Assembly: GCF_004359215.1 (NCBI RefSeq)
Contig: NC_090612.1
Location: 4,875,017-4,921,710, forward strand
Reading direction: 5' to 3'
DNA from: Bremia lactucae
Taxonomy: Eukaryota > Oomycota > Peronosporomycetes > Peronosporales > Peronosporaceae
Length of the DNA: 46,694 nt
Positions 19,587 through 27,638 of the stretch are shown in pieces; the first letter of the stretch is position 1, and each line of letters begins with the position of its first letter. Made by a program: the position numbers and the translations under genes. The notes under the pieces are model-generated. The model was given only the letters and a program-made list of their open reading frames with translations, did not search any database and was not told the origin of the DNA.

Positions 19587-20505
19587 CTACTGGGTATCGA
19601 CGTTTTCCCGCACCGGACCAGATCTGTGGTGTAGGTCGGAGTTGGAGCTCTTTCGAGCTTTACGCGAATTTCGAAGAGGGCAGGCAGGCCGAAAATGTTT
19701 CGTGCTTCCGCACATATAGCATCTACGGATGGTATTATGCTGTTCCACAGCTTGGAGGGCCTCTTCTCCTTCCTCAACGAGGCTAAAATCCATAGGTTCC
19801 GCTCTATTAGACGGAACCAATGTGCTCGAAGAGTTTGTTTGGTAAACAGGCGTGCTAACGCGAGAAGACTTAAAGTCAAACTCGGCTAGCGCCATGAAAA
19901 CTGCCTCTTCGAACGTAGCCGGATGAGGTCAGAACAATTCTGTCCGGGCAACGCCCTCGTTGAGCCCCCATAAAGATGGACACTACAATTGCTTCTTGCA
20001 CCAGATCTTGATGCATCGATGCAATGAGAGATCTCAACTCCTGGACAAAGTCCCCTAGGGTTCTTTTACCCTGTCGAGTCGCTAGGAGCCGTGCTCGCAA
20101 TCGAAATGCCTGATCAGGCGGTGCAAACATGCTCGTCATTTGCTGTTTCAGCGAATTTAATGAGGGAAAAGCGTTGTTAATGGACGTGCTGCACGATAGT
20201 GCCCACTCCATGGCTCTACCTCCAAGTTTGGAAATGGCCATAGCCACCTTTTGCCGTTCTGTTAAAAACAAGGCGGCAGGCTTAATCCAAATAGGGAGAT
20301 TTTCTCCCTCTTTTCCCTCAAATGTTTTCACATTTACAGTTAGAGGGCGAGCCCTCGGCTCTGAGTCAGGTACAGAGATGAACCAGGTTGGCATAGATGC
20401 CGCGAAATGGTCCTGTACCTGACCGATCAGGGAGGCTTCGTACCGCATGAAGGCTTCAAGCCTTGCATGCAGGACCTCTGGTCCCTGGGAAATAATAAAT
20501 TCCAC
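19587..20505 (-). pseudogene. gag: Gypsy A1 Gag
   Basis: Gag starts near the inner end of the 5' LTR. The first frame (20505-19876) is acidic to neutral, with FEGKEGENLPIWIKPAALFL, MAISKLGGRAMEWAL and RTLGDFVQELRSLIASM, as in the retrotransposon gag domain. The second frame (19895-19587) has SRVSTPVYQTN and the zinc knuckle CYMCGSTKHFRPAC (C-X2-C-X4-H-X4-C). The frames shift near 19890-19940. The first codon here is GTG, so the original start may have been mutated or lies elsewhere. Confidence 0.8.
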
Positions 20506-20516
20506 GTGCTACCAGG
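20498..20516 (-). promoter_or_regulatory. Putative Gypsy A1 primer-binding site
   Basis: One or two bases inside the 5' LTR the minus strand reads TGGTAGCACGTGGAATTT. This begins with TGG, the complement of a tRNA CCA end, and its complement ends ACGTGCTACCA. The tRNA was not identified. Confidence 0.45.
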
Positions 20517-20996
20517 TGTAGCGGAGCTACCTCGCTCCTAAAGTCAGAGGAAGACAGACTCAGAGAGTCACTTAGCTCTATTGAACTAATGGGCTTAACA
20601 ACTCAGGGAGTCGTACAAGCTATTAAAGCTTAAGGAATCCTAGTTCAAGGGATTCGGGGGTTCGTAGAGCCAAGTGACAACTAGTGCTCAAGAGGATATA
20701 CCTTAATAAGGCTTCTATCTCTTACAGATCAATGCGCAAGCCTTAGAAAGGCACTTGACGCTTTAAGATCAAAAGGGGAACTAACTTTATTTAAGTATCT
20801 AGATCTAAAAAAAACTTACCCTGGCTAATTAAAATAGATTTTGGCCGCCAGCTTTATATCTGGCGGCGACCTAATTTATTACCCATAATAAATGGGATAT
20901 AAGTAACTTACTATTTTAAATTAGATATAAAGTATTTTACCCATAAAGTAAATGTTCCACAACAACGGTTCTCCAACCGATGTGTGCCTCATTACA
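20517..20996 (-). repeat. Gypsy A1 5' LTR
   Basis: 480 bp, same sequence family as 7520-8008, followed by the TSD CAGCT at 20997-21001. Confidence 0.92.
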
Positions 20997-21001
20997 CAGC
21001 T

Positions 21002-21261
21002 AATCTGTCGCTTTTCGTGCGATTTTCTGAATAGCTGTCTTTTCCAACGGCTCTTTCCACTACCAGCAATTAAGTGCAAGCGCTCCTATCCTTAAGTTTC
21101 ATGTGAAAAACAACACGTTTGAATAAGTTCAAGTATTAATGCAATAATGCGAGGCGAAACTAATTAAAGCTACGGAAGCTTATTTTCATTCTGATTTATC
21201 TAAGCGCCTCGCCTACCTTCGAGCTATTTTGGTATAACCAGAAAATATTGGACTTGATTTA
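21002..21261. other. No gene seen; right flank of Gypsy A1
   Basis: AT-rich DNA that was contiguous with the 7400-7514 region before the insertion. Confidence 0.4.
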
Positions 21262-22381
21262 ATGACATGTTTGCGTTTGCGTCGCCTTTTAAGTACAATA
21301 AATCAAGTTGTTATCAGGTTACGAAACGCTGCTACAGTACACGGTAACGAAACTTGTTTTCTGCCAATGGCTTTCCAACTTGTACGATTTTTCAATAGAT
21401 CCGCAACGAGTGGCGGTGGTGGGAGCTGGACCGGCTGGTTTATCCTTTGCATAAATCGCAGCGTGACTTGGCCATAACGTGACGTTCTTTGACAAGCATG
21501 ACAGCATTGGTGAACAATTGAACATGGCCAAGATCATTCCAGGAAAAGAAGTGTTTCACGAAACGCTTCGTCACTTTGAAAAACAATTGAAGCTCACGGG
21601 TGTCACCGTGGTGCTTAACAGGTGCGTGGAGGCTCGAGAGGTGATCTTGATAAGGTCGTGGTAGCGTCTGGGGTACTTCCGCGTACCCTTGATCTCACAG
21701 GCGCAGATCATCCCAAAGTACTGAGTTACATTGACGTACTCAAGCATCAAACGCAGGTGGGCAAGAAGGTCGCAGTCATTGGGGCTGGAGGCATTGGATT
21801 TGATGTTTCGGAGTTTCTCACTCACACTAGCAAGTCGACGATCTTTAGTGCGATGCATTTGCGCGGGAGTGGGGCATTGATACGACGATCTCAGCACGTG
21901 GCGGTGTGGCAGGTATTGCGTCGACAGACCCGACATCAGACCACGAGGTCTATCTCTTCCAGCAAAAACGCACGAAACACGGCAAGGATCTGGAAAAACG
22001 ACGGGCTGGATCCACCGTCTATCCCTCAAGCATCGCCACGTGAAACTGATCAATGGCGTCTCGTACAAGAAAGTCGATGACGCAGGACTGCACTACACAG
22101 ATAAAGACGGGAAGACGCAAGTGTTGGATGTGGACAATGTGATCATTTGTGCAGGCCAAGTCCCGCTTCGTGAACTAGAACAGCCACTGATAGAACAAGG
22201 TGTGACTGTATTTCGGATTGGCGGAGCGGATGAAGCGGGCGAGCTCGACGCTAAGCGTGCAATTGATCAAGGTGCTCGCCTCGCTGCTACCATTGAAACA
22301 GCTACGCGTGGCGAGACGTTCGAAGCCAAGCCGACGTGGACTGCCAAAGCCATGGCGTGGGTGGCCAAGTTTCAGAACTAA
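21262..22381 (+). pseudogene. FadH-like 2,4-dienoyl-CoA reductase (NADPH), C-terminal half, pseudogene
   Basis: The C-terminal FAD/NADPH-binding half of the FadH family (OYE-like N-terminal TIM barrel, then Fe-S, FAD and NADPH domains) can be followed through several frames. Landmarks are the dinucleotide motif RVAVVGAGPAGLSFA (about 21408-21452), HDSIGEQLNMAKIIPGKEVF, VASGVLPRTLDLTGADHPKV, the second nucleotide motif VAVIGAGGIGFDVSEFL, and VDNVIICAGQVPLRELEQPL with FRIGGADEAGELDAKRAI. The family removes double bonds during beta-oxidation of unsaturated fatty acids. Stops follow LSFA (TAA) and the next IAA (TGA). Several frameshifts, a small deletion near 21630 and the missing barrel domain make it dead. 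Its 5' part is gone upstream of about 21262, next to the Gypsy A1 insertion. Confidence 0.85.
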
Positions 22382-22414
22382 ACACGAAAACAAAATGGCC
22401 AATGCATTCCATTT

Positions 22415-23599
22415 TTACTCGATTTTTTGCCGTTTGGCCTGATTGAGCTCTTGAAAGAATGTTTGAATGTCTTCCTTCTTGACCGTCTTACCCGCGGCAG
22501 CAAAGCCCGCTAAATACTGTTGAAGAGTCTGCTTCATGCGACTGTAGCCCTTCGCAACTTCCACTTGTTGTTCGTGGGTCAGTCTAGTGGCAAACGCACG
22601 CTGCGCCATTTCTTCCCCCGACGCGCTTGTTCTCGCGCGAGCGCTGGCTTCGTACACGTGCAACGCGTCGTCGGGGTCGAGAAGAAACGCAATCTTGTGC
22701 TTTTCAAATAAACTGACACAGGACGAGCATTCACAGAGCTCCTTGCGCCAATCGCTCGACCAGAATGTCGGCACTACTGTCGTCAATCCCTTGTCTTTCA
22801 GTTGCCGCTGCTTGGAGTGTAATCTACAATCGATCACGTCGGTCGATAGAATGCTCGATTGATCGTCGACACCATTCTCTTCAGACGTCTGTACTGTGTA
22901 GGCCATTAGAAATGGATGCTCCTTCATACATGCAAGGCAAATGAATTCCTCAAAGCTTTCCGGAACAATCTTTGAGCTACATTCGACGTTTTGGTCCAAA
23001 TTTTCAAAAATATGTTCTTCGTGTAACCAATCTTCACAAATTATGCATTGGACCATAACCTCGGGCGTCGTTCGTTCTGGATCGGGATACGGTCGGTGGC
23101 ACTGGCAGTAGAGCCCTCCATAGTTCTGCGAGTACGTATTCCGGGCGTTCCTCGACGTCTTGTTTGCTTCTAAGTGGCAAGGATGATCTAGTAGCATCAC
23201 ACATACAAAGTTTGGTTTCATATATCGACACTTTGTGTGCAATCTTGACGTACTTGGAAGAAACGTTTCATTGCCACAGTCACAACGAAACGCACGCTTT
23301 GTATACAATTCCACAAGCTCATGGTCTTGATGGCAATGATACGTGCACGCGAGACACACTCCAGCGCGTGTCTGAGGATTTTCACGCGCGTCTGGGGTGC
23401 ACGTCATACACGCAAAGACGGCTTGACGCATGTACCCCCTGGGATAGCTGCAATGCGTATCGCTCGCATCGCCTAGCACCGCATTGGCTGCCTCTGTCAT
23501 CTGGTCATTGTGCTGAATCACATCCGACAGCGTCACGACTTCTTCTTCCTCGTCATTTATCGCCTGTAACTTGGTCACTTGGCGCTTATGACCATTCAT
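22415..23599 (-). CDS. UBR7: UBR7-type putative E3 ubiquitin ligase (UBR box plus PHD finger)
   Basis: A single-exon, intact frame of 394 residues, close to the usual UBR7 length (about 420). Residues 50-113 form a UBR box: CSYPRGYMRQAVFACMTC, CLACTYHCHQDHELVELY and FRCDCGN, with the Cys/His pattern that binds zinc and recognises N-degrons. Residues 165-225 form a PHD-like finger (YCQCHRPYPDPE, MVQCIICEDWLHEEHIF, FICLACM), as in UBR7, which is linked to histone H2B ubiquitylation in animals. The acidic EEEE stretch at 17-20 and the C-terminal helix with YSRMKQTLQQYLAGF are typical. The start ATG (23599) faces the LYAR start across 119 bp. Nuclear or cytosolic location is inferred from the family. 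No odd codon use or breaks were seen. Confidence 0.93.
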   Translation of the reverse strand: MNGHKRQVTKLQAINDEEEEVVTLSDVIQHNDQMTEAANAVLGDASDTHCSYPRGYMRQAVFACMTCTPDARENPQTRAGVCLACTYHCHQDHELVELYTKRAFRCDCGNETFLPSTSRLHTKCRYMKPNFVCVMLLDHPCHLEANKTSRNARNTYSQNYGGLYCQCHRPYPDPERTTPEVMVQCIICEDWLHEEHIFENLDQNVECSSKIVPESFEEFICLACMKEHPFLMAYTVQTSEENGVDDQSSILSTDVIDCRLHSKQRQLKDKGLTTVVPTFWSSDWRKELCECSSCVSLFEKHKIAFLLDPDDALHVYEASARARTSASGEEMAQRAFATRLTHEQQVEVAKGYSRMKQTLQQYLAGFAAAGKTVKKEDIQTFFQELNQAKRQKIE

Positions 23600-23718
23600 C
23601 GCAATACGGATTCAGTGTTTCGACTCCAACAACAACGGGTCAAGTGATTGGTGAAAAGTCATCGCTTTTTGTCCAATTAGTTCGATACGCACGGATTGGC
23701 GGCACGGAAGGGTACACC
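23600..23718. promoter_or_regulatory. Bidirectional promoter between UBR7 and LYAR
   Basis: 119 bp separate two divergent start codons. Three CCAAT-type boxes are present: ATTGG at 23647-23651, CCAAT at 23673-23677 and ATTGG at 23695-23699. There is no obvious TATA box. Confidence 0.55.
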
Positions 23719-24465
23719 ATGGTGTTCTTTGTCTGCGAGAGCTGTAACGAGACGCTCAAGAAGAATAAAGTCGATGCACATGCAGGTCAATGTCGCAATT
23801 GCTGGGCTGTGAGCTGTGTGGACTGTAGCGTTGTGTTTGAGGGTAATGACTACGCGGCCCACACAAGCTGTATCTCCGAGGCCGAGAAGTATGAGAAAAC
23901 ACTGTGTCCGAGCCAAAAAGGCAAGAAACAGGCTCCCCAAGAGCGATGGATGGGCGTCGTACAGTCTGCGAAGTGTGTGGAAGATCCGACCGTGCAGGAT
24001 GTGCTCACGCACATTGCTGGTTATGCAAACGTACCCCGTAAGAAGCACAAATTTATCAACTTTGTCACCAATAGTCTCGCGCTGCGCGACACGATGCTCG
24101 TTGAGAAAGCCTGGAGTATTTATGAGACGTCTTATAACGCATTAAGGCAAGAAGATAGCGCGACGGCGACGATCGGGGGCGCAAGTATCCAAAAGAAAAG
24201 ATCATCTGAGGAGACGACGGAGGTACCTGCTAAAAAGAAAAGAAAGACGGCAGAGGAGTCGGTCAAGTGGATTCAGCTAATTAAAAGAGCGTTAAAGAGC
24301 GCTGGCAAGGAGATGGAGATGCGTGCATTGCGACAAACCTTGTTTAAGCAGATTCAGGCCCAAAAACTGTCGACAATGACTGGCAAGGAATTGAAAAAAC
24401 GGTTCAAGGCTGCGATAACAGAGAGCGAGAAGTTTGCAGTAGTAGAGGTGGTACGATTAACGTAA
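23719..24465 (+). CDS. LYAR: LYAR-type zinc-finger nucleolar protein
   Basis: Starting at ATG 23719, the protein has 248 residues. An in-frame opening upstream to 23164 is only the antisense of UBR7, and homology begins exactly at MVFFVCESCNETLKKNKVDA. The N-terminus holds the two LYAR-type fingers: C6, C9, H21 and C25, then C33, C36, H48 and C51. A conserved ERWMGVVQSAKCVEDPTVQD segment follows, as in family members, and KFINFVTNSLAL. The C-terminal third is Lys-rich (PAKKKRKTAEES, a likely nuclear/nucleolar signal) and ends in a basic winged-helix-like domain. LYAR proteins act in nucleolar rRNA processing and transcription. No intron is needed. Intact. Confidence 0.92.
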   Translation: MVFFVCESCNETLKKNKVDAHAGQCRNCWAVSCVDCSVVFEGNDYAAHTSCISEAEKYEKTLCPSQKGKKQAPQERWMGVVQSAKCVEDPTVQDVLTHIAGYANVPRKKHKFINFVTNSLALRDTMLVEKAWSIYETSYNALRQEDSATATIGGASIQKKRSSEETTEVPAKKKRKTAEESVKWIQLIKRALKSAGKEMEMRALRQTLFKQIQAQKLSTMTGKELKKRFKAAITESEKFAVVEVVRLT

Positions 24466-24815
24466 GATCATACGAACAGGAAAGTTTTTTTCTACATATC
24501 TGAACACATGAGTGATAAGTTTGCAACTCAATTTGGTGTTTCCGACACACTCGGAAAGTTGCGAGATATAAGTCCGATCGTTTTAGGTGATTAATCACAG
24601 TAAAGAACTTTTAGATTGGAAAAGCTGAGATGCTGCATGAAGAACTCGCCACTGAGTTGTGTTTTTTTTGTGGTTTTTCGCGATAGAAAAGAAGCTAGTA
24701 ATCGGACTACATTAAAAAAAATCATTAGTAACGTCCCCTTAGAAATTCCAGAAGGTGGGTCGCAATAAGCAACACTTGTTTTCTTGACATACAACGGGGT
24801 GTGAGAACTCGCATT
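24466..24815. other. No gene seen; 3' flank of LYAR
   Basis: AT-rich with poly-T and poly-A runs. No supported frame. Confidence 0.4.
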
Positions 24816-25260
24816 GATGAATTCCTATCGATCGAGATACGTGCCTGTTGCTTCATTCACTTAAACGTTGTGGCCGAGCGTATCGAGAATCGATTTCCAG
24901 CGCACCGAGCTTTTTTCATATACAGAAGACTTCGAAACGAAAATGGTAGTAGTAGCTCTCAAATTTTGGACGATGGGAACATCTTCATATTGAGCTAAGA
25001 TATTGCGCTCGGACTTTTCTTGCAATACTTACTTATCGCGCATCGCAGAGCCGATTGCCACGAGAAAATGAGCATATTTTTCTGTATAACGAGTGCGTAG
25101 TACCGAAATTTCACTGATCTGCTCGAGCTGTTCGCCTCGGTTGGCAGATGCGGCGAGAGAGACAGCATGTTTTAAAAGTGCTTCTACGGGCTCGTCAGCA
25201 GAAATTTTACAAACGAAATGAATTGATGCAGGCTCCAGTATTCGTTTTTTAAAGCCTCAA
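24816..25260 (-). pseudogene. Unidentified gene remnant with a splice-donor-like site
   Basis: Read on the minus strand, about 65 codons are open from about 25215: ISADEPVEALLKHAVSLAAS, then EQLEQISEISVLRTRYTEKY and AHFLVAIGSAMRDK. The frame meets a stop exactly at GTAAGT (25032-25027), a good oomycete donor. An open 31-codon stretch further left could be a last exon. The helical pattern is compatible with the BAR-like end of a sorting nexin, but this is a guess. Whether this is a fragment or part of a split gene is not clear. Confidence 0.3.
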
Positions 25261-25269
25261 GACGCGAAA

Positions 25270-26040
25270 AAAAATTTACAGAAATTTTAGCTTATTGAGC
25301 TTAAATGTTTCTTCCAAGATCTTCGGAGAAAAAATCATATCGATCTCTTCTTTGGTCTTGGAAGTGTTTATCCACCTACGAATCCGACCGTTTCGCAGTG
25401 GTCTAGCAGCTCTTCATAAAACGGAAAGTCGGCTGCTTTGACAAGGAAGATGGTTAGCAACTGGTTGCCGTGGACATTTATTAGTGGTTGGATTGCAAAT
25501 GTCGGATTTCTTATTTTCATTCTAATAATGATGGCGCAATACTCGACCCACGCTGGGAATCCACGGAAAAAATGGCCTCGTCGCTTAGGTGGAGGTTTAA
25601 CATCTTAAACACTTTCTCCACGTCATGCTCCGCGGTCGCAAGCCGCTTGGCAACGTGCTTTCGAATGTCCAGTAATATTGTTTCGATGACTGGCTTGTTA
25701 CTTTTAGATGTCATTGATCTTGTGTCCGTTAGAAAAAGTTGCATGAGATATGGTTCGTCAAAATGCTCGACTAAGATGTGAAGGTATTTGTTTTTAGATT
25801 CGGGATAGTTTTTCACGTAGTGGATCCGAAATCGCACCCAGTCGATATAGTCCGGGTGCATTAGAAGATCCGTTTTCACATCCTTCAATTTGTACATCTC
25901 AAAAACTACTGTTGTTGGAAACGTTTTACCCAGTCCTTCATCTGTGCGTTATTAGTTATAATGTCTAACGTGCTGGCAGCAGTAGCCGCATCAAATTTCA
26001 ATGGTTCTTCGGTGCCGTTCTTGTTCGTGTCGTCACAAAA
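25270..26040 (-). pseudogene. RXLR-type effector with LWY repeats, degraded fragment
   Basis: The best frame (25897-25517) has the spacing of LWY modules: a W-type block with LLMHPDYIDWVRF, then KNYPESKNKYLHILVEHFDE and PYLMQLF. A second module begins with DVEKVFKMLNLHLSDEAIF. Upstream (25905-26040), in another frame, MKDWVKRF and the next helix belong to the preceding module; a stop and frameshift lie near 25915. Downstream to about 25270 further module-like bits occur in changing frames (LLTIFLVKAADFPFYEELLD). Proteins of this type are secreted by oomycetes and act inside plant cells. Signal peptide and RXLR motif are not present because the 5' side stops at a Gypsy A LTR at 26062. Family assignment rests on pattern only. 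Confidence 0.5.
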
Positions 26041-26061
26041 TTTAAGACGAAACAACAGTGG

Positions 26062-27078
26062 GTTACTTTATGGGTAAAATACCTTTTTGTTTTATTCTAA
26101 ATAATTAATCACTAAAGTCTTATTTATTATGGGTAACATATCGGCCAAAATCTTTTTTAATTTAGTTTTGGTAAGGTTTTGAGTTTAAAAAGCTCAGTTC
26201 CCCTTTTGATCTTACAGCGTCTGCTGTGGCTTGCGCATTGATGCAACAGTATATAGTTAGAAAGTTTTTTTTTTTCTCGTATCTACGAGAGAAAAAAAAA
26301 ACTTTCTAACTATATACTGTTGCCACTTGTTCTACGAAACCCTGAATCCCTAGAACTGGAGTTATTGAACCTATTAGTTCAATACAATTAAGTGACTCTC
26401 TGAGTCTATAAGTCTTCCTCTGACTTAAGGAGCAAGGCACTTTCGCTACATCTGCTAGCACTCATAGTCAATCTACACCTGAATCTTTTTGACTTATCCT
26501 CTACGAAGATGGAGCACTTCCCTGAACTTTCGGGGGCGCGTCGTGTTGCTGTTGACAAGCTTAAATCTTTCTTTGGGCCGGATCATATATCCAGGGCCCG
26601 GAGGTTCGGGAAGCCAGGCTTTAAGCCTTAATGCAATATGAGGGTCCCCTCATAGGGCAGGTCCAAGACCACTTGGCGGCATCCATGCCAACTAGGTACA
26701 TTCCTGTACCTGACTCCGTGCCCAAGACTCGCCCTCTTATTCTCAACATCCGTACATAAGAGGGCAAAGAAGGATAAAGTCTCCTTCTTTGGATCAGGCA
26801 AATGGACATGGCCATAACTTCGGCCATGGTCTAGATCGAGCAACAAAAGGTGGCTCTAGCCATTTCTAAGCTCGGTGGTAGAGCCAGTGAGTGGGACCTC
26901 TTATGAGCAATTCCATAGATGCCACTTTTCCTACATAAGAATCGTAAAAATGGGGATTAACTCGCCTGTCTGCGCAGCCTAATTAGGCTTTTCGAGTACG
27001 ATAGCGAATTTTAGCGTCTCGTAAAGGTAATGTACTATGTTCAGGAGTTGAGATCTCTTAATGCTGCCATATAGCAAG
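26062..27078 (+). mobile_element. Gypsy A fragment (5' LTR and gag), plus orientation
   Basis: 26062-26450 is a family A LTR in the opposite orientation to A1 and A2. It lacks its outer end and is interrupted by a palindrome at 26244-26322. It ends CGCTACA at 26450. 26451-27078 is degraded gag; recognisable blocks include CCTGACTCCGTGCCCAAG (PDSEPRARP region) and AGCTCGGTGGTAGAGCC (SKLGGRAMEW). The element is cut at 27079 by a Gypsy B LTR. Confidence 0.75.
26244..26322. repeat. Near-perfect 79-bp palindrome inside a Gypsy A LTR
   Basis: Left arm 26244-26281 (CAACAGTATATAGTTAGAAAG, then a T run and CTCGTA) is mirrored by 26284-26322 with a 2-nt centre and one indel in the A/T run. In intact LTRs this position holds about 60 bp of unrelated sequence; the palindrome replaces it. 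Confidence 0.85.
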
Positions 27079-27524
27079 TGTAACGGGGCACTACGACTTG
27101 TACTGCTTCAGTACAAATCCACTTCGCACTGCTTCAGTTGCGAGTGGTGCCTTACGTCACTTCACGTACACTAGTACGTGCAGAGGAAGACATCTCTTCA
27201 AGACAACTAACTTAAAGAGGGTTAAATGAAAACCTGTATTAATATAATTAAGTTTCTCTTCTTTCTATCTGTTGATGCTAACTTAATCATGAACTAATAC
27301 TAAACATGTAATTGAAATCTTATCTGTCTCTCTCTCTTTGTTTACATTTACAGCTGATTAGTCTGCGGGATAATATATATAATGGCCTATACCTATTTAT
27401 AAATAAGATTTCTGAACATTACTATCAAAAGTAATATCCTCCAAATATTATCTACCTTTAAGACAATATATTAATTAACAACCTTTAAGTGTTAATTTCA
27501 TGTAACGATACACCCCGTTGCTTC
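27079..27524 (-). repeat. Gypsy B LTR
   Basis: Plus-strand reading TGTAACGGGGCAC...CACCCCGTTG; the same family as 45322-45775, whose end is better preserved (CCGTTACA). CCTCCCTT follows, which is the polypurine tract AAGGGAGG on the minus strand, so this is a 3' LTR of a minus-strand element. Confidence 0.8.
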
Positions 27525-27566
27525 ACCTCCCTTAAACGACAATCACTCTGAGTGTCATTGGATGGA

Positions 27567-27623
27567 GTGGTCACTATGTGACCACTTAATTCAAATATGA
27601 TGTTGATTGGTCAGAACCATCAT
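27567..27623. promoter_or_regulatory. Two conserved hairpins before the Gypsy B accessory ORF
   Basis: GTGGTCACTATGTGACCAC (27567-27585) is a perfect 8-bp stem with a 3-nt loop. ATGATG...CATCAT (27597-27623) is a second stem. Both recur before the ORF at 45822-45882 and, with changed loop bases but kept stem, at 30053-30120. Confidence 0.5.
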
Positions 27624-27638
27624 TTTAAATTCCATCGC

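Larger units (their letters stand above)
7520..20996 (-). mobile_element. Gypsy family A, copy 1 (A1), interrupted by a Copia
   Basis: A Ty3/gypsy element of chromovirus type lies on the minus strand. LTRs are at 20517-20996 (5') and 7520-8008 (3'), both TGTA...TACA-type, with a perfect 5-bp TSD CAGCT. Order on the minus strand is gag with CCHC, retropepsin, RT, integrase C-terminal part, chromodomain, then a region with an opposite-strand ORF, the polypurine tract GGGGGAGGG (8017-8009) and the 3' LTR. Removing the nested Copia (9298-16643 plus one TSD) leaves about 6.1 kb. RNase H and the integrase core are deleted. Frames are broken, so it is non-autonomous today. Confidence 0.93.

Noticed and set aside
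23164..23718. N-terminal extension of the LYAR frame
   Set aside because: This part is antisense to UBR7, and LYAR homology starts at the internal ATG 23719.
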